A DNA stretch of 49,179 bases from Nocardiopsis listeri NBRC 13360. Lineage in GTDB: Bacteria; Actinomycetota; Actinomycetes; Streptosporangiales; Streptosporangiaceae. Where the stretch lies: assembly GCF_001570765.1 (NCBI RefSeq), contig NZ_BCSH01000063.1, positions 1 to 49,179 on the forward strand, written 5' to 3'. The notes under the pieces are model-generated. The model made no database searches and had not been told where the DNA came from. It saw only the letters and a list, made by a program, of their open reading frames with translations. Made by a program: the position numbers and the translations under genes. Below are positions 1 to 8,305 of this stretch, piece after piece (the stretch's first letter is position 1; every line of letters begins with the position of its first letter).

Positions 1-114
1 GCCCCACCAGCAGCCCGAAGCCCCCGCCAGACCACCGGCAGATTCTCGACCTCAGGCGCCCCACCCACACACCCGACACCCGACACCCCCACCCGACACC
101 CTGGAAGCACTTAC

Positions 115-672
115 CTAGCCGGGGTAGGGGCGGTCGCGTCTGGCGTGGCGCAGGGACTCGCCCCACCAGGCCAGCTGGTCGAGCATCTCGTCCACCGCGG
201 CCTCCGCGCCGCGCAGTTCCTCGCCCCCGGTGCCGGCCATGAACAGACCTTGGGCGTTGTGCAGGCTCACCGAGGTACGCACCGACGTCACGTGCAGTTC
301 GCTGAAGACCCCGCGCAGCTGCTCCACGGCGCGCAGACCGCCCGACATCCCTCCGTAGGAGACGAAGGCGACCGGCTTTGCGAACCACTCCTTGCGGGCC
401 GAGTCGATGGCGCTCTTGAGCGGACCGGGATAGCCGTGGTTGTACTCGGGGGTCACCACCACGAAGGCGTCCGCGGCGTCGATCGCGCGGGAGAACCCGG
501 TGGCTTCGGCGCCCTGGTCGTCGGCCCAGTGCTCGCCCACGTCCAGGACATCGACGTCCACACCGGGACGGGCCGCTACGAGGTCGAGGAACCAGGCCGC
601 GATGACGGGCCCCGTGCGTCCCCGGGGACCGCCTCCGAGGAGGACGGCCACTCGAAGGTTCTCCTGGTGCAT
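115..672 (-). CDS. NADPH-dependent FMN reductase family flavoprotein
   Basis: A flavodoxin-like quinone/flavin reductase of about 185 residues. The N-terminus (RVAVLLGG.PRGRTG) is the FMN-phosphate loop and TPEYNHGYPGPLKSAID is the family's FMN/dimer motif (the usual form is PEYN.S.PG.LKNAID). It probably reduces flavins or quinones with NADPH in the cytoplasm; the substrate cannot be read from sequence. I chose the ATG at 672 because AGGA lies just upstream. The reading frame stays open to 726, but that stretch overlaps the promoter. The gene is monocistronic and has a SoxR-type promoter, which points to control by redox-cycling compounds; a flavin reductase of this family is a known SoxR target in Streptomyces. 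Confidence in the family is high, in the exact reaction low. Confidence 0.88.
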   Translation of the reverse strand: MHQENLRVAVLLGGGPRGRTGPVIAAWFLDLVAARPGVDVDVLDVGEHWADDQGAEATGFSRAIDAADAFVVVTPEYNHGYPGPLKSAIDSARKEWFAKPVAFVSYGGMSGGLRAVEQLRGVFSELHVTSVRTSVSLHNAQGLFMAGTGGEELRGAEAAVDEMLDQLAWWGESLRHARRDRPYPG

Positions 673-711
673 GTGGGTCCTTTTCCTGGGCGCGAAGGGA
701 CGTACGCCCCC

Positions 712-742
712 AGCGTACGAGCTCAAGTTAGCTTGAGGTCAA
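712..742 (-). promoter_or_regulatory. SoxR-type (MerR family) promoter with 19-bp spacer
   Basis: On the minus strand TTGACC (742-737) and TACGCT (717-712) are separated by exactly 19 bp, the over-long spacer typical of MerR-family activators. The spacer carries an interrupted palindrome, read on the plus strand at 721-738 as GCTCAAGTTAGCTTGAGG. It matches the classical SoxR box CCTCAAGTTAACTTGAGG at 16 of 18 positions. Transcription would begin near 705, about 33 nt before the reductase ATG. No soxR gene is in the window. Confidence 0.8.
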
Positions 743-788
743 GGCAATGGAAGGTGACACCATGCTCACCATGGGGGGCTCCGGCATG

Positions 789-838
789 GGAACGGCCCGG
801 GGCCGGCACCGCGTACGGTGCCGGCCCCGGGCCGTTCC
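789..838 (-). terminator. Perfect 22-bp stem-loop after sucB
   Basis: A perfect inverted repeat with arms 789-810 and 817-838 and a 6-nt loop begins 18 nt beyond the sucB stop codon. There is no long U-tract, as is common in high-GC actinobacteria. It also separates sucB from the SoxR-box promoter. Confidence 0.8.
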
Positions 839-856
839 AGGCGCTACGAGAAAGGG

Positions 857-2623
857 TCAGGCCAGACCCAGCTCGCTCTCGAAGGCGCCCTCTTCCAGGC
901 GTTCCTTGACCGTCTGCAGGAAGTGGCCGGCGTCGGCGCTGTCGATCAGACGGTGGTCGTGGGCCATCGACAGGTAGACCATCGAACGGACCGCGATGAC
1001 CTCGCCGCCCACGGCCTCGTCCTCGACGACGACGGGACGCTTGACGACGGTGCCGGTCTCCAGGATGGCGACCTGCGGCTGGTTGATGATCGGCGTGCCG
1101 AACAGCGCACCGGTGTGGCCGGTCTCGGAGATCGAGAACGTGCCGCCGCCCAGCTCGTCCGGGCCGAGCTTGCCGGTGTGGGCGCGCTCGGTCAGGTCGG
1201 TCAGGCTGCGGGCCAGGTCACCGAGACCGAGTTCGCCGGCGTTCTTGACCACCGGTGCGAGCAGGCCCCGCTCGGTGTCCACCGAGACGGCGAGGTTCTC
1301 CACGTCGTGGTAGGTCACCGTCTGGTCGGCGGCGTTGATCACCGCGTTGACCTTCGGGTGGGCCTTGAGGGCCTCCACCGTGGCGGCGGCGAAGAACGGG
1401 AAGAAGTTCAGCTCGACGCCCTCGCGCTCGGCGAAGTCCGCGCCGACCTGCTCGCTCAGACGCGCCACCTTGCTGACGTCGACCTCGATGACCTGGGTCG
1501 TCGTGGCGGAGATGCGCAGCGACTCGACCATGCGGTCCGCGATCGACTTGCGCAGACGGCTCAGCTTCTCGGTGCGGCCGCGTAGCGAGGTGTCCGAGGA
1601 GACCTTCTTGGCCGGGGTCGAAGCGGCGGGCGCCGACGCGGCGGCCTTCTGCTCCTCCGCGGCCTTGAGCACGTCCTGCTTGCGGATGCGTCCGCCCACA
1701 CCGGTGCCGGAGACACGGCTCAGGTCGACACGGTGCTCGGAGGCCAGCTTGCGAACCAGCGGCGTCACGTAGGCCTCGGTAACGGCGTCGGTGCCGGAGG
1801 CGCGACCCGTTCCGCTGAGCGTCTCGATGTCCACGGAGGGACCGCCCGTCGAGTCCTGCTCCTGTGCGGCGGGAGCGGGCGTGGACGGGGCGGGAGCACT
1901 CGCGGGCTTCGGCTCGGGTTCGGGCTCGGCCTTGGCTTCGGGCTCGGCCGGGGCGGCCGGAGCGGCGGGCTCGTCCGTGGCAGCGGCGCCGGAACCACCG
2001 ATGAGGGCGATCCGGGAGCCGATCTCGACGGTGTCGTCCTCGTCGACGAGGATCTTGGTGAGCACCCCGGAGACCGGGGACGGGATCTCGGTGTCCACCT
2101 TGTCGGTGGAGACCTCGAGGAGCGGCTCGTCCACCTCGACGGTGTCACCGACGCTCTTGAGCCACTGGGTGACGGTCCCCTCGGTGACGCTCTCACCCAG
2201 GGCGGGCATGTTCACCGGGGTACCGGTGCCCTCGTCGCCACCGGCGGCGGGCTCGGGGGTGGGCTCGGGTTCGGGAGCGGACTCGGCGGCGGGCTCCTCG
2301 GCGGCCGGGGCGGGCTCCGGCTCCGGCTCGGCCGCCTGCGCGGGCTCTTCGGCGGCGGGCTCGGCCGGGGCGTCGGCGGACTCGCCCTCGCCACCGATGA
2401 TCGCGATCTCCGCGCCGATCTCGACGGTGTCGTCCTCGTCGACGAGGATCTTGGTGAGCACCCCGGAGACCGGGGACGGGATCTCGGTGTCCACCTTGTC
2501 GGTGGAGACCTCAAGGAGCGGCTCGTCCACCTCGACGGTGTCGCCCACGTTCTTCAACCACTGGGTGACGGTCCCCTCGGTGACGCTCTCACCCAGGGCG
2601 GGCATGGAAACGGAAGTCGGCAT
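857..2623 (-). CDS. sucB: Dihydrolipoamide acyltransferase (E2), actinobacterial SucB type
   Basis: The 588-residue E2 core of a 2-oxoacid dehydrogenase complex transfers an acyl group from lipoamide to CoA. In order it has lipoyl domain 1 (about 1-78, lipoyl lysine K43 in STDKVDTE), an Ala/Pro/Glu linker, lipoyl domain 2 (about 137-210, K175), a second linker, a peripheral-subunit-binding domain (about 285-322) and the catalytic domain with DHRLID near 556-561. GAGGAA precedes the ATG. The two lipoyl domains are nearly identical even in nucleotides. Although named succinyltransferase, close actinobacterial relatives (mycobacterial DlaT) act in pyruvate dehydrogenase, so the substrate is uncertain. 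It lies downstream of lpdA, the E3 gene, separated from it by a strong hairpin. Confidence 0.93.
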   Translation of the reverse strand: MPTSVSMPALGESVTEGTVTQWLKNVGDTVEVDEPLLEVSTDKVDTEIPSPVSGVLTKILVDEDDTVEIGAEIAIIGGEGESADAPAEPAAEEPAQAAEPEPEPAPAAEEPAAESAPEPEPTPEPAAGGDEGTGTPVNMPALGESVTEGTVTQWLKSVGDTVEVDEPLLEVSTDKVDTEIPSPVSGVLTKILVDEDDTVEIGSRIALIGGSGAAATDEPAAPAAPAEPEAKAEPEPEPKPASAPAPSTPAPAAQEQDSTGGPSVDIETLSGTGRASGTDAVTEAYVTPLVRKLASEHRVDLSRVSGTGVGGRIRKQDVLKAAEEQKAAASAPAASTPAKKVSSDTSLRGRTEKLSRLRKSIADRMVESLRISATTTQVIEVDVSKVARLSEQVGADFAEREGVELNFFPFFAAATVEALKAHPKVNAVINAADQTVTYHDVENLAVSVDTERGLLAPVVKNAGELGLGDLARSLTDLTERAHTGKLGPDELGGGTFSISETGHTGALFGTPIINQPQVAILETGTVVKRPVVVEDEAVGGEVIAVRSMVYLSMAHDHRLIDSADAGHFLQTVKERLEEGAFESELGLA

Positions 2624-2687
2624 GGGTTCCTCGTTGGATCTGGACGCGGTACCTGCCCAGGCCTTGATGGGCAGCGCGGATGTGGTC

Positions 2688-2715
2688 GGGGGCGGGCCTC
2701 AGGAGGCCCGCCCCC
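2688..2715 (-). terminator. 12-bp stem-loop between lpdA and sucB
   Basis: Arms 2688-2699 and 2704-2715 are perfectly complementary (GGGGGCGGGCCT) around a 4-nt loop. It lies 12 nt beyond the lpdA stop and about 65 nt before sucB starts, so it may attenuate or process a shared transcript rather than end it fully. Confidence 0.65.
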
Positions 2716-2726
2716 TGGCGAAACGA

Positions 2727-4103
2727 TCAGTCGTGGACGTGCAGCGGCTTGCCGGCCAGTGCGAGGTGTGCCTCGCCCAACGCCTCGGACTGGCTCGGGT
2801 GCGGGTGGATCAGCTGGGCCACCTCGGAGGGCAGGGCCTCCCAGTTGTAGATCAGCTGCCCCTCGGCGATCAGCTCGCCGACACGGCTGCCCACCATGTG
2901 GACGCCCAGCACGGGCCCGTCCTTCTCGGCGATGACCTTGACCGCGCCCTGGGTTTGCAGGATCTGGCTCTTGCCGTTGCCCGCCAGGTTGTAGTTCATC
3001 TCGACGACGTCGTGACCGCGCTCCTTGGCCACCGCGGTGGTCAGACCGACGGACGCGACCTCGGGCTCACAGTACGTGACGCGGGGAACACCGTCGTAGT
3101 CGATCGCCGGCGGGTTCTGCCCGGCGATGTGCTCGGCGACGAAGATGCCCTCGGCGAAGCCCACGTGCGCGAGCTGCAGGGTCGGGATCAGGTCGCCGAC
3201 CGCGTAGACGTTGCCCACACCGGTGTGCAGGTTCTCGTCGACCTGGACGAAGCCGCGGTCCAGGGTGACGCCCTGCTCCTCATAGCCCAGGCCCTCGGAG
3301 ACCGGGCCGCGACCGATGGCCACCAGCAGGACCTCGGCCTCCAGGGTCTTGCCGCCCTCGAGGGTGACGACCACGCCGGAGTCGGTGGTCTTGACCGACT
3401 CGAACGGCTTGCCGAGCTCGGACTTGATCTTGCGCTTGCGGAAGGCCCGCTCCAAAAGCTTGGAGCTGGACTCCTCCTCGATGGGGACCAGGTTCTTGAG
3501 GGCCTCGACGATGGTGACGTCGGCGCCGTAGGAACGCCACACGCTGGCGAACTCCACGCCGATCACACCGCCGCCCAGGACGATGACGGACTCGGGGACG
3601 CGGTTCAGCTCCATGGCCTGGTCACTGGTCATGACCTTCTCGCCGTCGATCTCCAGACCCAGGGTCTTGGGCTTGGAACCGGTCGCCAAGAGGACGTTCT
3701 TCCCCTTGTAGACCTTGCCGTCGACGGTGACCTCGTCCTTGCCGGTGAGCTTGCCCTCACCCTCGACGACGGTGATCTTGCGGGCCTTGATCAGGCCGCT
3801 CAGGCCCTTGTACAGGCCGCCGATCACCTTGTCCTTGTACTTGTGCACGGCCTCGATGTCGATGCCCTCGAAGGACGCCTTGACACCGAAGGTTTCGCTC
3901 TCCTTGGCGGAGTCGGCGACCTCGGCCGAGTGCAGCAGGGCCTTGGTGGGGATGCAGCCGCGGTGCAGGCAGGTGCCGCCGAGCTTGTCTTTCTCGATCA
4001 GGACGACGTTCATGTCCAGCTCGGCGGCGCGAAGCGCCGCCGCGTAGCCGCCGCTGCCGCCGCCAAGGACGACAAGGTCGAAGGTACCGCCGTTCTCACT
4101 CAC
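2727..4103 (-). CDS. lpdA: Dihydrolipoamide dehydrogenase (E3)
   Basis: A 458-residue FAD flavoprotein that reoxidises dihydrolipoamide with NAD+ for the 2-oxoacid dehydrogenase complexes. Visible motifs are the FAD-binding GGGSGGYAAA at the N-terminus, the redox disulfide C45/C50 in GGTCLHRGCIPTK, the NAD-binding GGGVIGVEFAS and the C-terminal catalytic His-Glu pair in HPHPSQSE (about 433-440). The start is a GTG with AGGAG about 10 nt upstream. The length is normal for the family. It sits between pepA and sucB on the same strand, so E3 and E2 supply are physically linked. Confidence 0.95.
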   Translation of the reverse strand: MSENGGTFDLVVLGGGSGGYAAALRAAELDMNVVLIEKDKLGGTCLHRGCIPTKALLHSAEVADSAKESETFGVKASFEGIDIEAVHKYKDKVIGGLYKGLSGLIKARKITVVEGEGKLTGKDEVTVDGKVYKGKNVLLATGSKPKTLGLEIDGEKVMTSDQAMELNRVPESVIVLGGGVIGVEFASVWRSYGADVTIVEALKNLVPIEEESSSKLLERAFRKRKIKSELGKPFESVKTTDSGVVVTLEGGKTLEAEVLLVAIGRGPVSEGLGYEEQGVTLDRGFVQVDENLHTGVGNVYAVGDLIPTLQLAHVGFAEGIFVAEHIAGQNPPAIDYDGVPRVTYCEPEVASVGLTTAVAKERGHDVVEMNYNLAGNGKSQILQTQGAVKVIAEKDGPVLGVHMVGSRVGELIAEGQLIYNWEALPSEVAQLIHPHPSQSEALGEAHLALAGKPLHVHD

Positions 4104-4167
4104 GGGAACGAACTCCTAGTTCAGTGGCTGATGGTGATGGGTCCCCACGGCCGTTCGGGGCCGAAGT

Positions 4168-4186
4168 GGTCCGCCGTCGGCGGACC
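4168..4186 (-). terminator. Hairpin cluster between pepA and lpdA
   Basis: An 8-bp perfect stem (GGTCCGCC, 4168-4175; partner 4179-4186) with a 3-nt loop sits inside the 143-bp gap. A second 8-bp stem (GGCGCTCG with CGAGCGCC, roughly 4202-4230) lies closer to the pepA stop. They are probably partial terminators or processing sites for the pepA transcript. Confidence 0.45.
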
Positions 4187-4246
4187 GTGGGGTGCCGTTT
4201 CGGGACGGCGCTCGGGCTCGGTGTTGTCGAGCGCCGCCCCGACCGA

Positions 4247-5767
4247 CTACTTGCTCGCGTAGTCCTCGGCGATGCGGACGAGGGTGCGGGTACCCGCACC
4301 CGTGCCGCCCTTGGGGGTGTATCCGTGCGGACCGCCCTGGTTGAAGGAGGGCCCGGCGACGTCGAGGTGGGCCCACTTGTTGCCCTCCTCGATGAACTCC
4401 TTGAGGAAGATGCCCGCGGAGAGCATTCCGCCCCAGCGCTCGCCCGCCACGTTGGCGATGTCGGCGACCGCGGAGTTGAGACCGGCGCGCAGCTCGGCCG
4501 GGAGCGGCATCGGCCAGGAGGCCTCACCCTCGGCGGTCGCGGCCGCGACGACCTCGTCACGGACGGCGTCGTCGTTGGACATGACCGCGAAGACGCGGGT
4601 GCCCAGGGCGACGAGCTGTGCGCCCGTGAGGGTGGCGATGTCCACGACCAGGTCCGGCTCGTCCTCCTGGGCGCGGACCAGGGCGTCGGCCATGACCAGA
4701 CGGCCCTCGGCGTCGGTGTTGAGGACCTCGACGGTCTTGCCGCCGTAGATGCTCAGCACGTCGGAGGGACGCTGGGCGGTACCACTGGGCATGTTCTCGG
4801 CCACGGCCAGGTAGCCGACGGCGTTGACCTTCAGGCCCAGGGTGGAGATGGCCCGCATGGCGGCCAGCACGGAGGCGGCGCCGCTCATGTCCGACTTCAT
4901 CCAGTCCATCGAGCCCGCGGGCTTGAGGGACAGACCGCCGGAGTCGAACGTGATGCCCTTGCCGACGAAGGCGACCTTCTTGGCGGCCTCCGGGTGGCTG
5001 TAGGCCAGACGCACCAGGCGCGGCGCGTTCGACGAACCCTGACCGACACCGGTGAGGCCGCCGTAGCCGCCCTCGGACAGGGCCTGCTCGTCGAGGACCT
5101 CGATCTCCAGGTCCGCCTGCTGGGCGATCTCCTGCGCCGCGGTGGCCAGGTCCTCGGGGACCAGGTCGGCCGGGGCGGTGTTGACGAGGTCGCGGGTGTA
5201 GGAGACGGCCTCGGCCAGGACGGCGGCGCGCTCGATGGCGTCCTCGGCACCGGAGGCGGCACTGACCAGGGTCAGCGTGGCCTCCGCGTTCTTGGTCGCC
5301 TTCTTCTGCGCGGCCTCGGTGGTGCGGTAACGGTCGAAGGCGTAGGCGCCGAGTCGGGCACCCAGGGCCACGGCACCGACCTGGTCGGTGGTGGTCGCGG
5401 GCAGGGCCAACACGACACGGCCCGCGCCCTCGGGACGCGAGCTCAGCGTACGCAGCGCGGCACCGGCCGCGCGGGAAAGCACGTCGGAGTCGACGGGACC
5501 GTCGGTGGGCGCCGGGCCGAGACCGACCGCGACGACGACCGGGGCCTTGACGGCTCCGAGGGAGGCAAGGGTGTGCACCTCCTCAGGGGCGCCGCTCGCT
5601 CCCAGGAGCGACAGGGTAGTGCCGAGGCCGCCGGAGAAGGCGGCGTCGACGGAATGAGCGCCCGACGCGGGCTCCGGAGCGTCGCCTCCGGAGTGATAAC
5701 CGACGACAACCGCGTCGGCGTCGAGCGAACTGGGGGACTCCGTGTTTACTGACAACGTCGTGCTCAC
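4247..5767 (-). CDS. pepA: Leucyl aminopeptidase, M17 family
   Basis: About 506 residues: an N-terminal macro-like domain, then the M17 catalytic domain with FVGKGITFDSGG (metal- and catalytic-lysine motif) and NTDAEGRL (metal-binding Asp/Glu plus catalytic Arg). It is a cytosolic di-metal hexameric exopeptidase recycling peptides. I chose the GTG at 5767 because the encoded start (STTLSVNTES) fits the family and TAGCAT lies 7 nt upstream, suggesting a leaderless mRNA; the frame stays open to 5836 without a better signal. A pepA next to the lipoamide genes is also found in mycobacteria. Confidence in the function is high, in the start moderate. Confidence 0.92.
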   Translation of the reverse strand: MSTTLSVNTESPSSLDADAVVVGYHSGGDAPEPASGAHSVDAAFSGGLGTTLSLLGASGAPEEVHTLASLGAVKAPVVVAVGLGPAPTDGPVDSDVLSRAAGAALRTLSSRPEGAGRVVLALPATTTDQVGAVALGARLGAYAFDRYRTTEAAQKKATKNAEATLTLVSAASGAEDAIERAAVLAEAVSYTRDLVNTAPADLVPEDLATAAQEIAQQADLEIEVLDEQALSEGGYGGLTGVGQGSSNAPRLVRLAYSHPEAAKKVAFVGKGITFDSGGLSLKPAGSMDWMKSDMSGAASVLAAMRAISTLGLKVNAVGYLAVAENMPSGTAQRPSDVLSIYGGKTVEVLNTDAEGRLVMADALVRAQEDEPDLVVDIATLTGAQLVALGTRVFAVMSNDDAVRDEVVAAATAEGEASWPMPLPAELRAGLNSAVADIANVAGERWGGMLSAGIFLKEFIEEGNKWAHLDVAGPSFNQGGPHGYTPKGGTGAGTRTLVRIAEDYASK

Positions 5768-5774
5768 GTCCCTG

Positions 5775-5780
5775 ATGCTA
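5775..5780 (-). promoter_or_regulatory. -10 hexamer of a probable leaderless pepA transcript
   Basis: TAGCAT on the minus strand ends exactly 7 nt before the GTG start of pepA. No good -35 is visible and there is no properly spaced Shine-Dalgarno. The remaining gap up to 6039 shows no gene and no other clear signal. Confidence 0.4.
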
Positions 5781-6039
5781 GTCCTCTCGTGGCCCCCGCG
5801 GCGACGCGGCGCCCCGCTTCGCCGCGGCTCTGACACGGCCTTCCGCGGCTTGGCGCGTCGCGAGCCGTCCCCCCGGTAGGTCGGATGCCTCCCGCGCGAT
5901 GTGGGCGCCTTTGGTCACTTTCAGGGGGCGTCGCACGGGAACGGCGGCGCTGCGGTTCGTTGCCCCCGCGAAGTCCCACCGAAACTCCGTGTGAATAAAT
6001 GTGATCATGGCTACATCGGTTCCCGTGCGGGGGCACCGA

Positions 6040-6831
6040 TCAGGCGCGGGCGGCCGCCACCAGCAGCGTCGCCGTCACGGCGATCTCCACCAAGGCCCCC
6101 AGAACGTCACCGGTGATCCCGCCCAACCGACGTACCGCGTGCCGCAGCGTCCCCGCGGCCACGACGACCCCCAGCACGGTGCCGGCCGCGCAGGCGAGCG
6201 CGAATCCGGGGGAGTGGAGCAATCCGAGGGCGCACAGCGCGAGCACACCCGCGGAGACCACCACCGCCGCCGGAACGCCGACCGTGCCCGCGACGAACGC
6301 TCCCAACCCGTCCGGGCGAGCCGAGGGGACCCGGCGCAGGCACGCGAGAGTCGCCGCCAGCCTCCCCGCGGCCCCGGCCGTCGTCGCGCCCACGACCGCC
6401 GCCCAGAAGGAGACCTCCGCCAGCTCCGCCAAGGCCAGCGCCTGGGCGCCGACCGCGACCAACAGGGTCAGCACACCGAAGGGTCCGATGTCGGAGCGCC
6501 GCATCACCTCCAGGGCGTCCGCGGCGGGTCGACCACTGCCCAGCCCGTCGGCCAGGTCGGCCAGACCGTCCAGGTGCAGCCCTCGGGTGAACAGGGCTCC
6601 GGCGCCCACCGCCAGGAGCGCGGCCAGCGGAGCGGACCACCCCAGCCACGTACCGAAACCGGCCACGGACCCGATCGCCGCGCCCAGCAGGGCTCCCAGG
6701 GCGGGGGCCCACAGCATCGCCCGGCCGGCCACCGCGCGGTCCACCCGTTCGACGCGCACCGGCCACACGGTGAAGGTGCCCACCGCCATGCGCAGTCCCG
6801 CCACGGTGTCCCCGTCGCCCACGCGGCTCAC
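6040..6831 (-). CDS. cobS: Adenosylcobinamide-GDP ribazoletransferase (cobalamin synthase)
   Basis: A 263-residue polytopic membrane protein that joins alpha-ribazole to adenosylcobinamide-GDP in the last part of B12 assembly. It has the N-terminal CobS signature (LRMAVGTFTVWPV), the conserved LHLDGLADLADGLGSG and MRRSDIGPFGV motifs that bind metal and nucleotide, and several hydrophobic helices. The GTG start at 6831 overlaps the upstream cobU stop as GTGA, so translation is coupled. A frame extending further upstream exists but lies inside cobU. cobT is not in the window. Confidence 0.93.
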   Translation of the reverse strand: MSRVGDGDTVAGLRMAVGTFTVWPVRVERVDRAVAGRAMLWAPALGALLGAAIGSVAGFGTWLGWSAPLAALLAVGAGALFTRGLHLDGLADLADGLGSGRPAADALEVMRRSDIGPFGVLTLLVAVGAQALALAELAEVSFWAAVVGATTAGAAGRLAATLACLRRVPSARPDGLGAFVAGTVGVPAAVVVSAGVLALCALGLLHSPGFALACAAGTVLGVVVAAGTLRHAVRRLGGITGDVLGALVEIAVTATLLVAAARA

Positions 6832-7928
6832 CGAAGCTCCACCACGCGACCGGCCGTGACCAGGACGACCTCCTCGGACTCGGCGCCGACCCGTTGGTTG
6901 AGCAGTCCCAGCCGGTCCCGGAAGAGCCGCCCGGCACGGGTCGCCGGAACCACCCCCGAACCGACCTCGTTGGTCACCGCCACCACGTACGCCGGAGTGG
7001 AACGCCAGGCCTCCAGCAGTTCCTCGATGGCCGCGTCCACGTGGGCCTCGGCGTCCGGGGGAGGCTCCTCCTCCCACAGGCCGCTCCGGTCCATCACCGC
7101 CGTCAGCCAGGTCCCCAGGCAGTCGACCAACACCGCGCCCCGCCGTTCGCGCAGCAGGCCGGCCAGTTCGGTGGTCTGCTCGGTCCGCCACCACCAGGGG
7201 CGGCGACCGATGTGCAGGGCGATCCGCTCGGCCCATTCGGGGTCGGTCGCGTCGTCGGGGATCGGACCGGTGGCGGCGTACACGACCTTCGGTTCGGCCA
7301 ACAGCCGGAGTTCGGCCTCGGTGGACTTGCCGGACCGGGCACCGCCGGTCACCAGGGTCCGGTGCGGACCGCGCGGTCGGGACTCGGGCCACACCGAGGG
7401 CGGACAGGTCATCGTCGTGCCGTCGGTGGGCGCCAGGGCGCCCCACAACCGGGCCCGACGGACGAATTCGCGGGGCGAACGGATCCGGTGGTCGCCGCCG
7501 ACCGCCACCACCGCGGTGGTCACCCCGATCACACCCGAGCGGCGCAGCTCGCCGATCACCTCCGGGCGCAGAGCGGCGTCGACGATGACCATGTCCACCT
7601 GATTCTCGGAGGCCGAGGTGTAGGCCGAAGCGCCGTCCGGAAGTTCCTCGGCGGGCGGCCCGCCGGGTTGTGCGCCCGGGCCGGAACGGGCGTACAGCAG
7701 TCGACCACCGTCGGGCGCCTCCACCCGGATCCCCTCGGGGGTGGACGTGACCGTGTAGTCGGGCGGTACCGGGCCGACGGTCCCGGACTCACGAAGACGG
7801 AACCGGTCGTCGACGGTCACCCTCAGCGGAAGTCGACGGTCCGAACGAGCCTTGTTGCAGGATGCACAGGTGCATTGAGGCGCGGGCCAGCCCGCGGGGC
7901 CCGCTGTCCCCAGAAATCGGATACGCAC
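6828..7928 (-). CDS. cobU: CobU-type adenosylcobinamide kinase/guanylyltransferase with N-terminal MBL-fold-like extension
   Basis: 366 residues. The C-terminal half is CobU: the P-loop GGARSGKS (about 195-202) and the motif NEVGSGVVP...RLFRDRLGLLNQ (about 320-345) identify the bifunctional kinase/guanylyltransferase that makes AdoCbi-GDP for CobS. The N-terminal 190 residues begin like a metallo-beta-lactamase-fold phosphodiesterase (RFLGTAG..GWPAPQC.C..C) but lack the HxHxDH metal site, so this part looks like a non-catalytic remnant. The GTG start at 7928 has TTTACT 7 nt upstream and no Shine-Dalgarno, suggesting a leaderless mRNA. It is translationally coupled to cobS. Confidence 0.85.
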   Translation of the reverse strand: MRIRFLGTAGPAGWPAPQCTCASCNKARSDRRLPLRVTVDDRFRLRESGTVGPVPPDYTVTSTPEGIRVEAPDGGRLLYARSGPGAQPGGPPAEELPDGASAYTSASENQVDMVIVDAALRPEVIGELRRSGVIGVTTAVVAVGGDHRIRSPREFVRRARLWGALAPTDGTTMTCPPSVWPESRPRGPHRTLVTGGARSGKSTEAELRLLAEPKVVYAATGPIPDDATDPEWAERIALHIGRRPWWWRTEQTTELAGLLRERRGAVLVDCLGTWLTAVMDRSGLWEEEPPPDAEAHVDAAIEELLEAWRSTPAYVVAVTNEVGSGVVPATRAGRLFRDRLGLLNQRVGAESEEVVLVTAGRVVELR

Positions 7929-8026
7929 CTGGGAAAGTAAACCGCATCTCGGGCCGGGCCTTGGTTAAGCTCGGCACAGGTCGCGGTGACGACCACCGCG
8001 GCAGCGGCGACGAAGGGCGGTCGGAC

Positions 8027-8236
8027 ATGGCGTGGACGTGGCGATACCACGGGGCGGACGGCGCACCGGTGGAGGCGGGCGACGTACCCGCCGAGACGTT
8101 CACCTCGCGTGGCGACGCCGAGAGCTGGCTGGGCGAGACCTGGTCCGAGTTGGCGGAGGAGGGCGTGGGAACCGTCACCCTGCTGGAGGAGGACCGCGAG
8201 GTCTACACGATGCCCCTCACCGGCGACGAGGACTGA
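8027..8236 (+). CDS. Small conserved acidic protein of unknown function (69 aa)
   Basis: A 69-residue acidic protein opening with MAWTWRYHG, with W/E-rich helices (ESWLGETWSELAEEG) and a beta-strand end (GTVTLLEEDREVY). No signal peptide, membrane segment or known catalytic motif is visible. The ATG at 8027 has GAAGGG about 9 nt upstream; the frame stays open to 7862 but the earlier part lacks coding character. It resembles small proteins found beside sucB/pepA loci in other actinomycetes, from memory only. It ends before a strong bidirectional hairpin. Function unknown. Confidence 0.7.
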   Translation: MAWTWRYHGADGAPVEAGDVPAETFTSRGDAESWLGETWSELAEEGVGTVTLLEEDREVYTMPLTGDED

Positions 8237-8252
8237 GCCGACGCAACGGCGA

Positions 8253-8282
8253 GGGGCCCGATCGCGTCGGCGATCGGGCCCC
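8253..8282. terminator. Bidirectional 13-bp stem-loop between convergent genes
   Basis: Perfect arms 8253-8265 (GGGGCCCGATCGC) and 8270-8282 around a GTCG loop. It lies 17 nt after the small plus-strand gene and 24 nt beyond the stop of the minus-strand aldo/keto reductase, so it probably serves both. Confidence 0.8.
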
Positions 8283-8305
8283 TTCCTCATGTTCGGCTCA
8301 CGCCC

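Noticed and set aside
673..726. Upstream extension of the flavin reductase to a start at 726
   Set aside because: It would begin with TTG and overlap the SoxR box and -10; the ATG at 672 has a Shine-Dalgarno and fits the family N-terminus.
1733..5752. Very long open frames on the plus strand opposite sucB, lpdA and pepA
   Set aside because: These are shadows of high-GC codon bias in the minus-strand genes; their translations are low-complexity and unlike any family I know.
6832..7446. N-terminal extension of CobS into the cobU region
   Set aside because: The extra sequence is the cobU gene read in another frame; the GTGA overlap at 6828-6831 gives a normal-length CobS.
7861..7874. ATGCACAGGTGCAT as a second copy of the rpsD palindrome
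   Set aside because: It shares only a short core with 15138-15155 and lies inside the cobU coding sequence.
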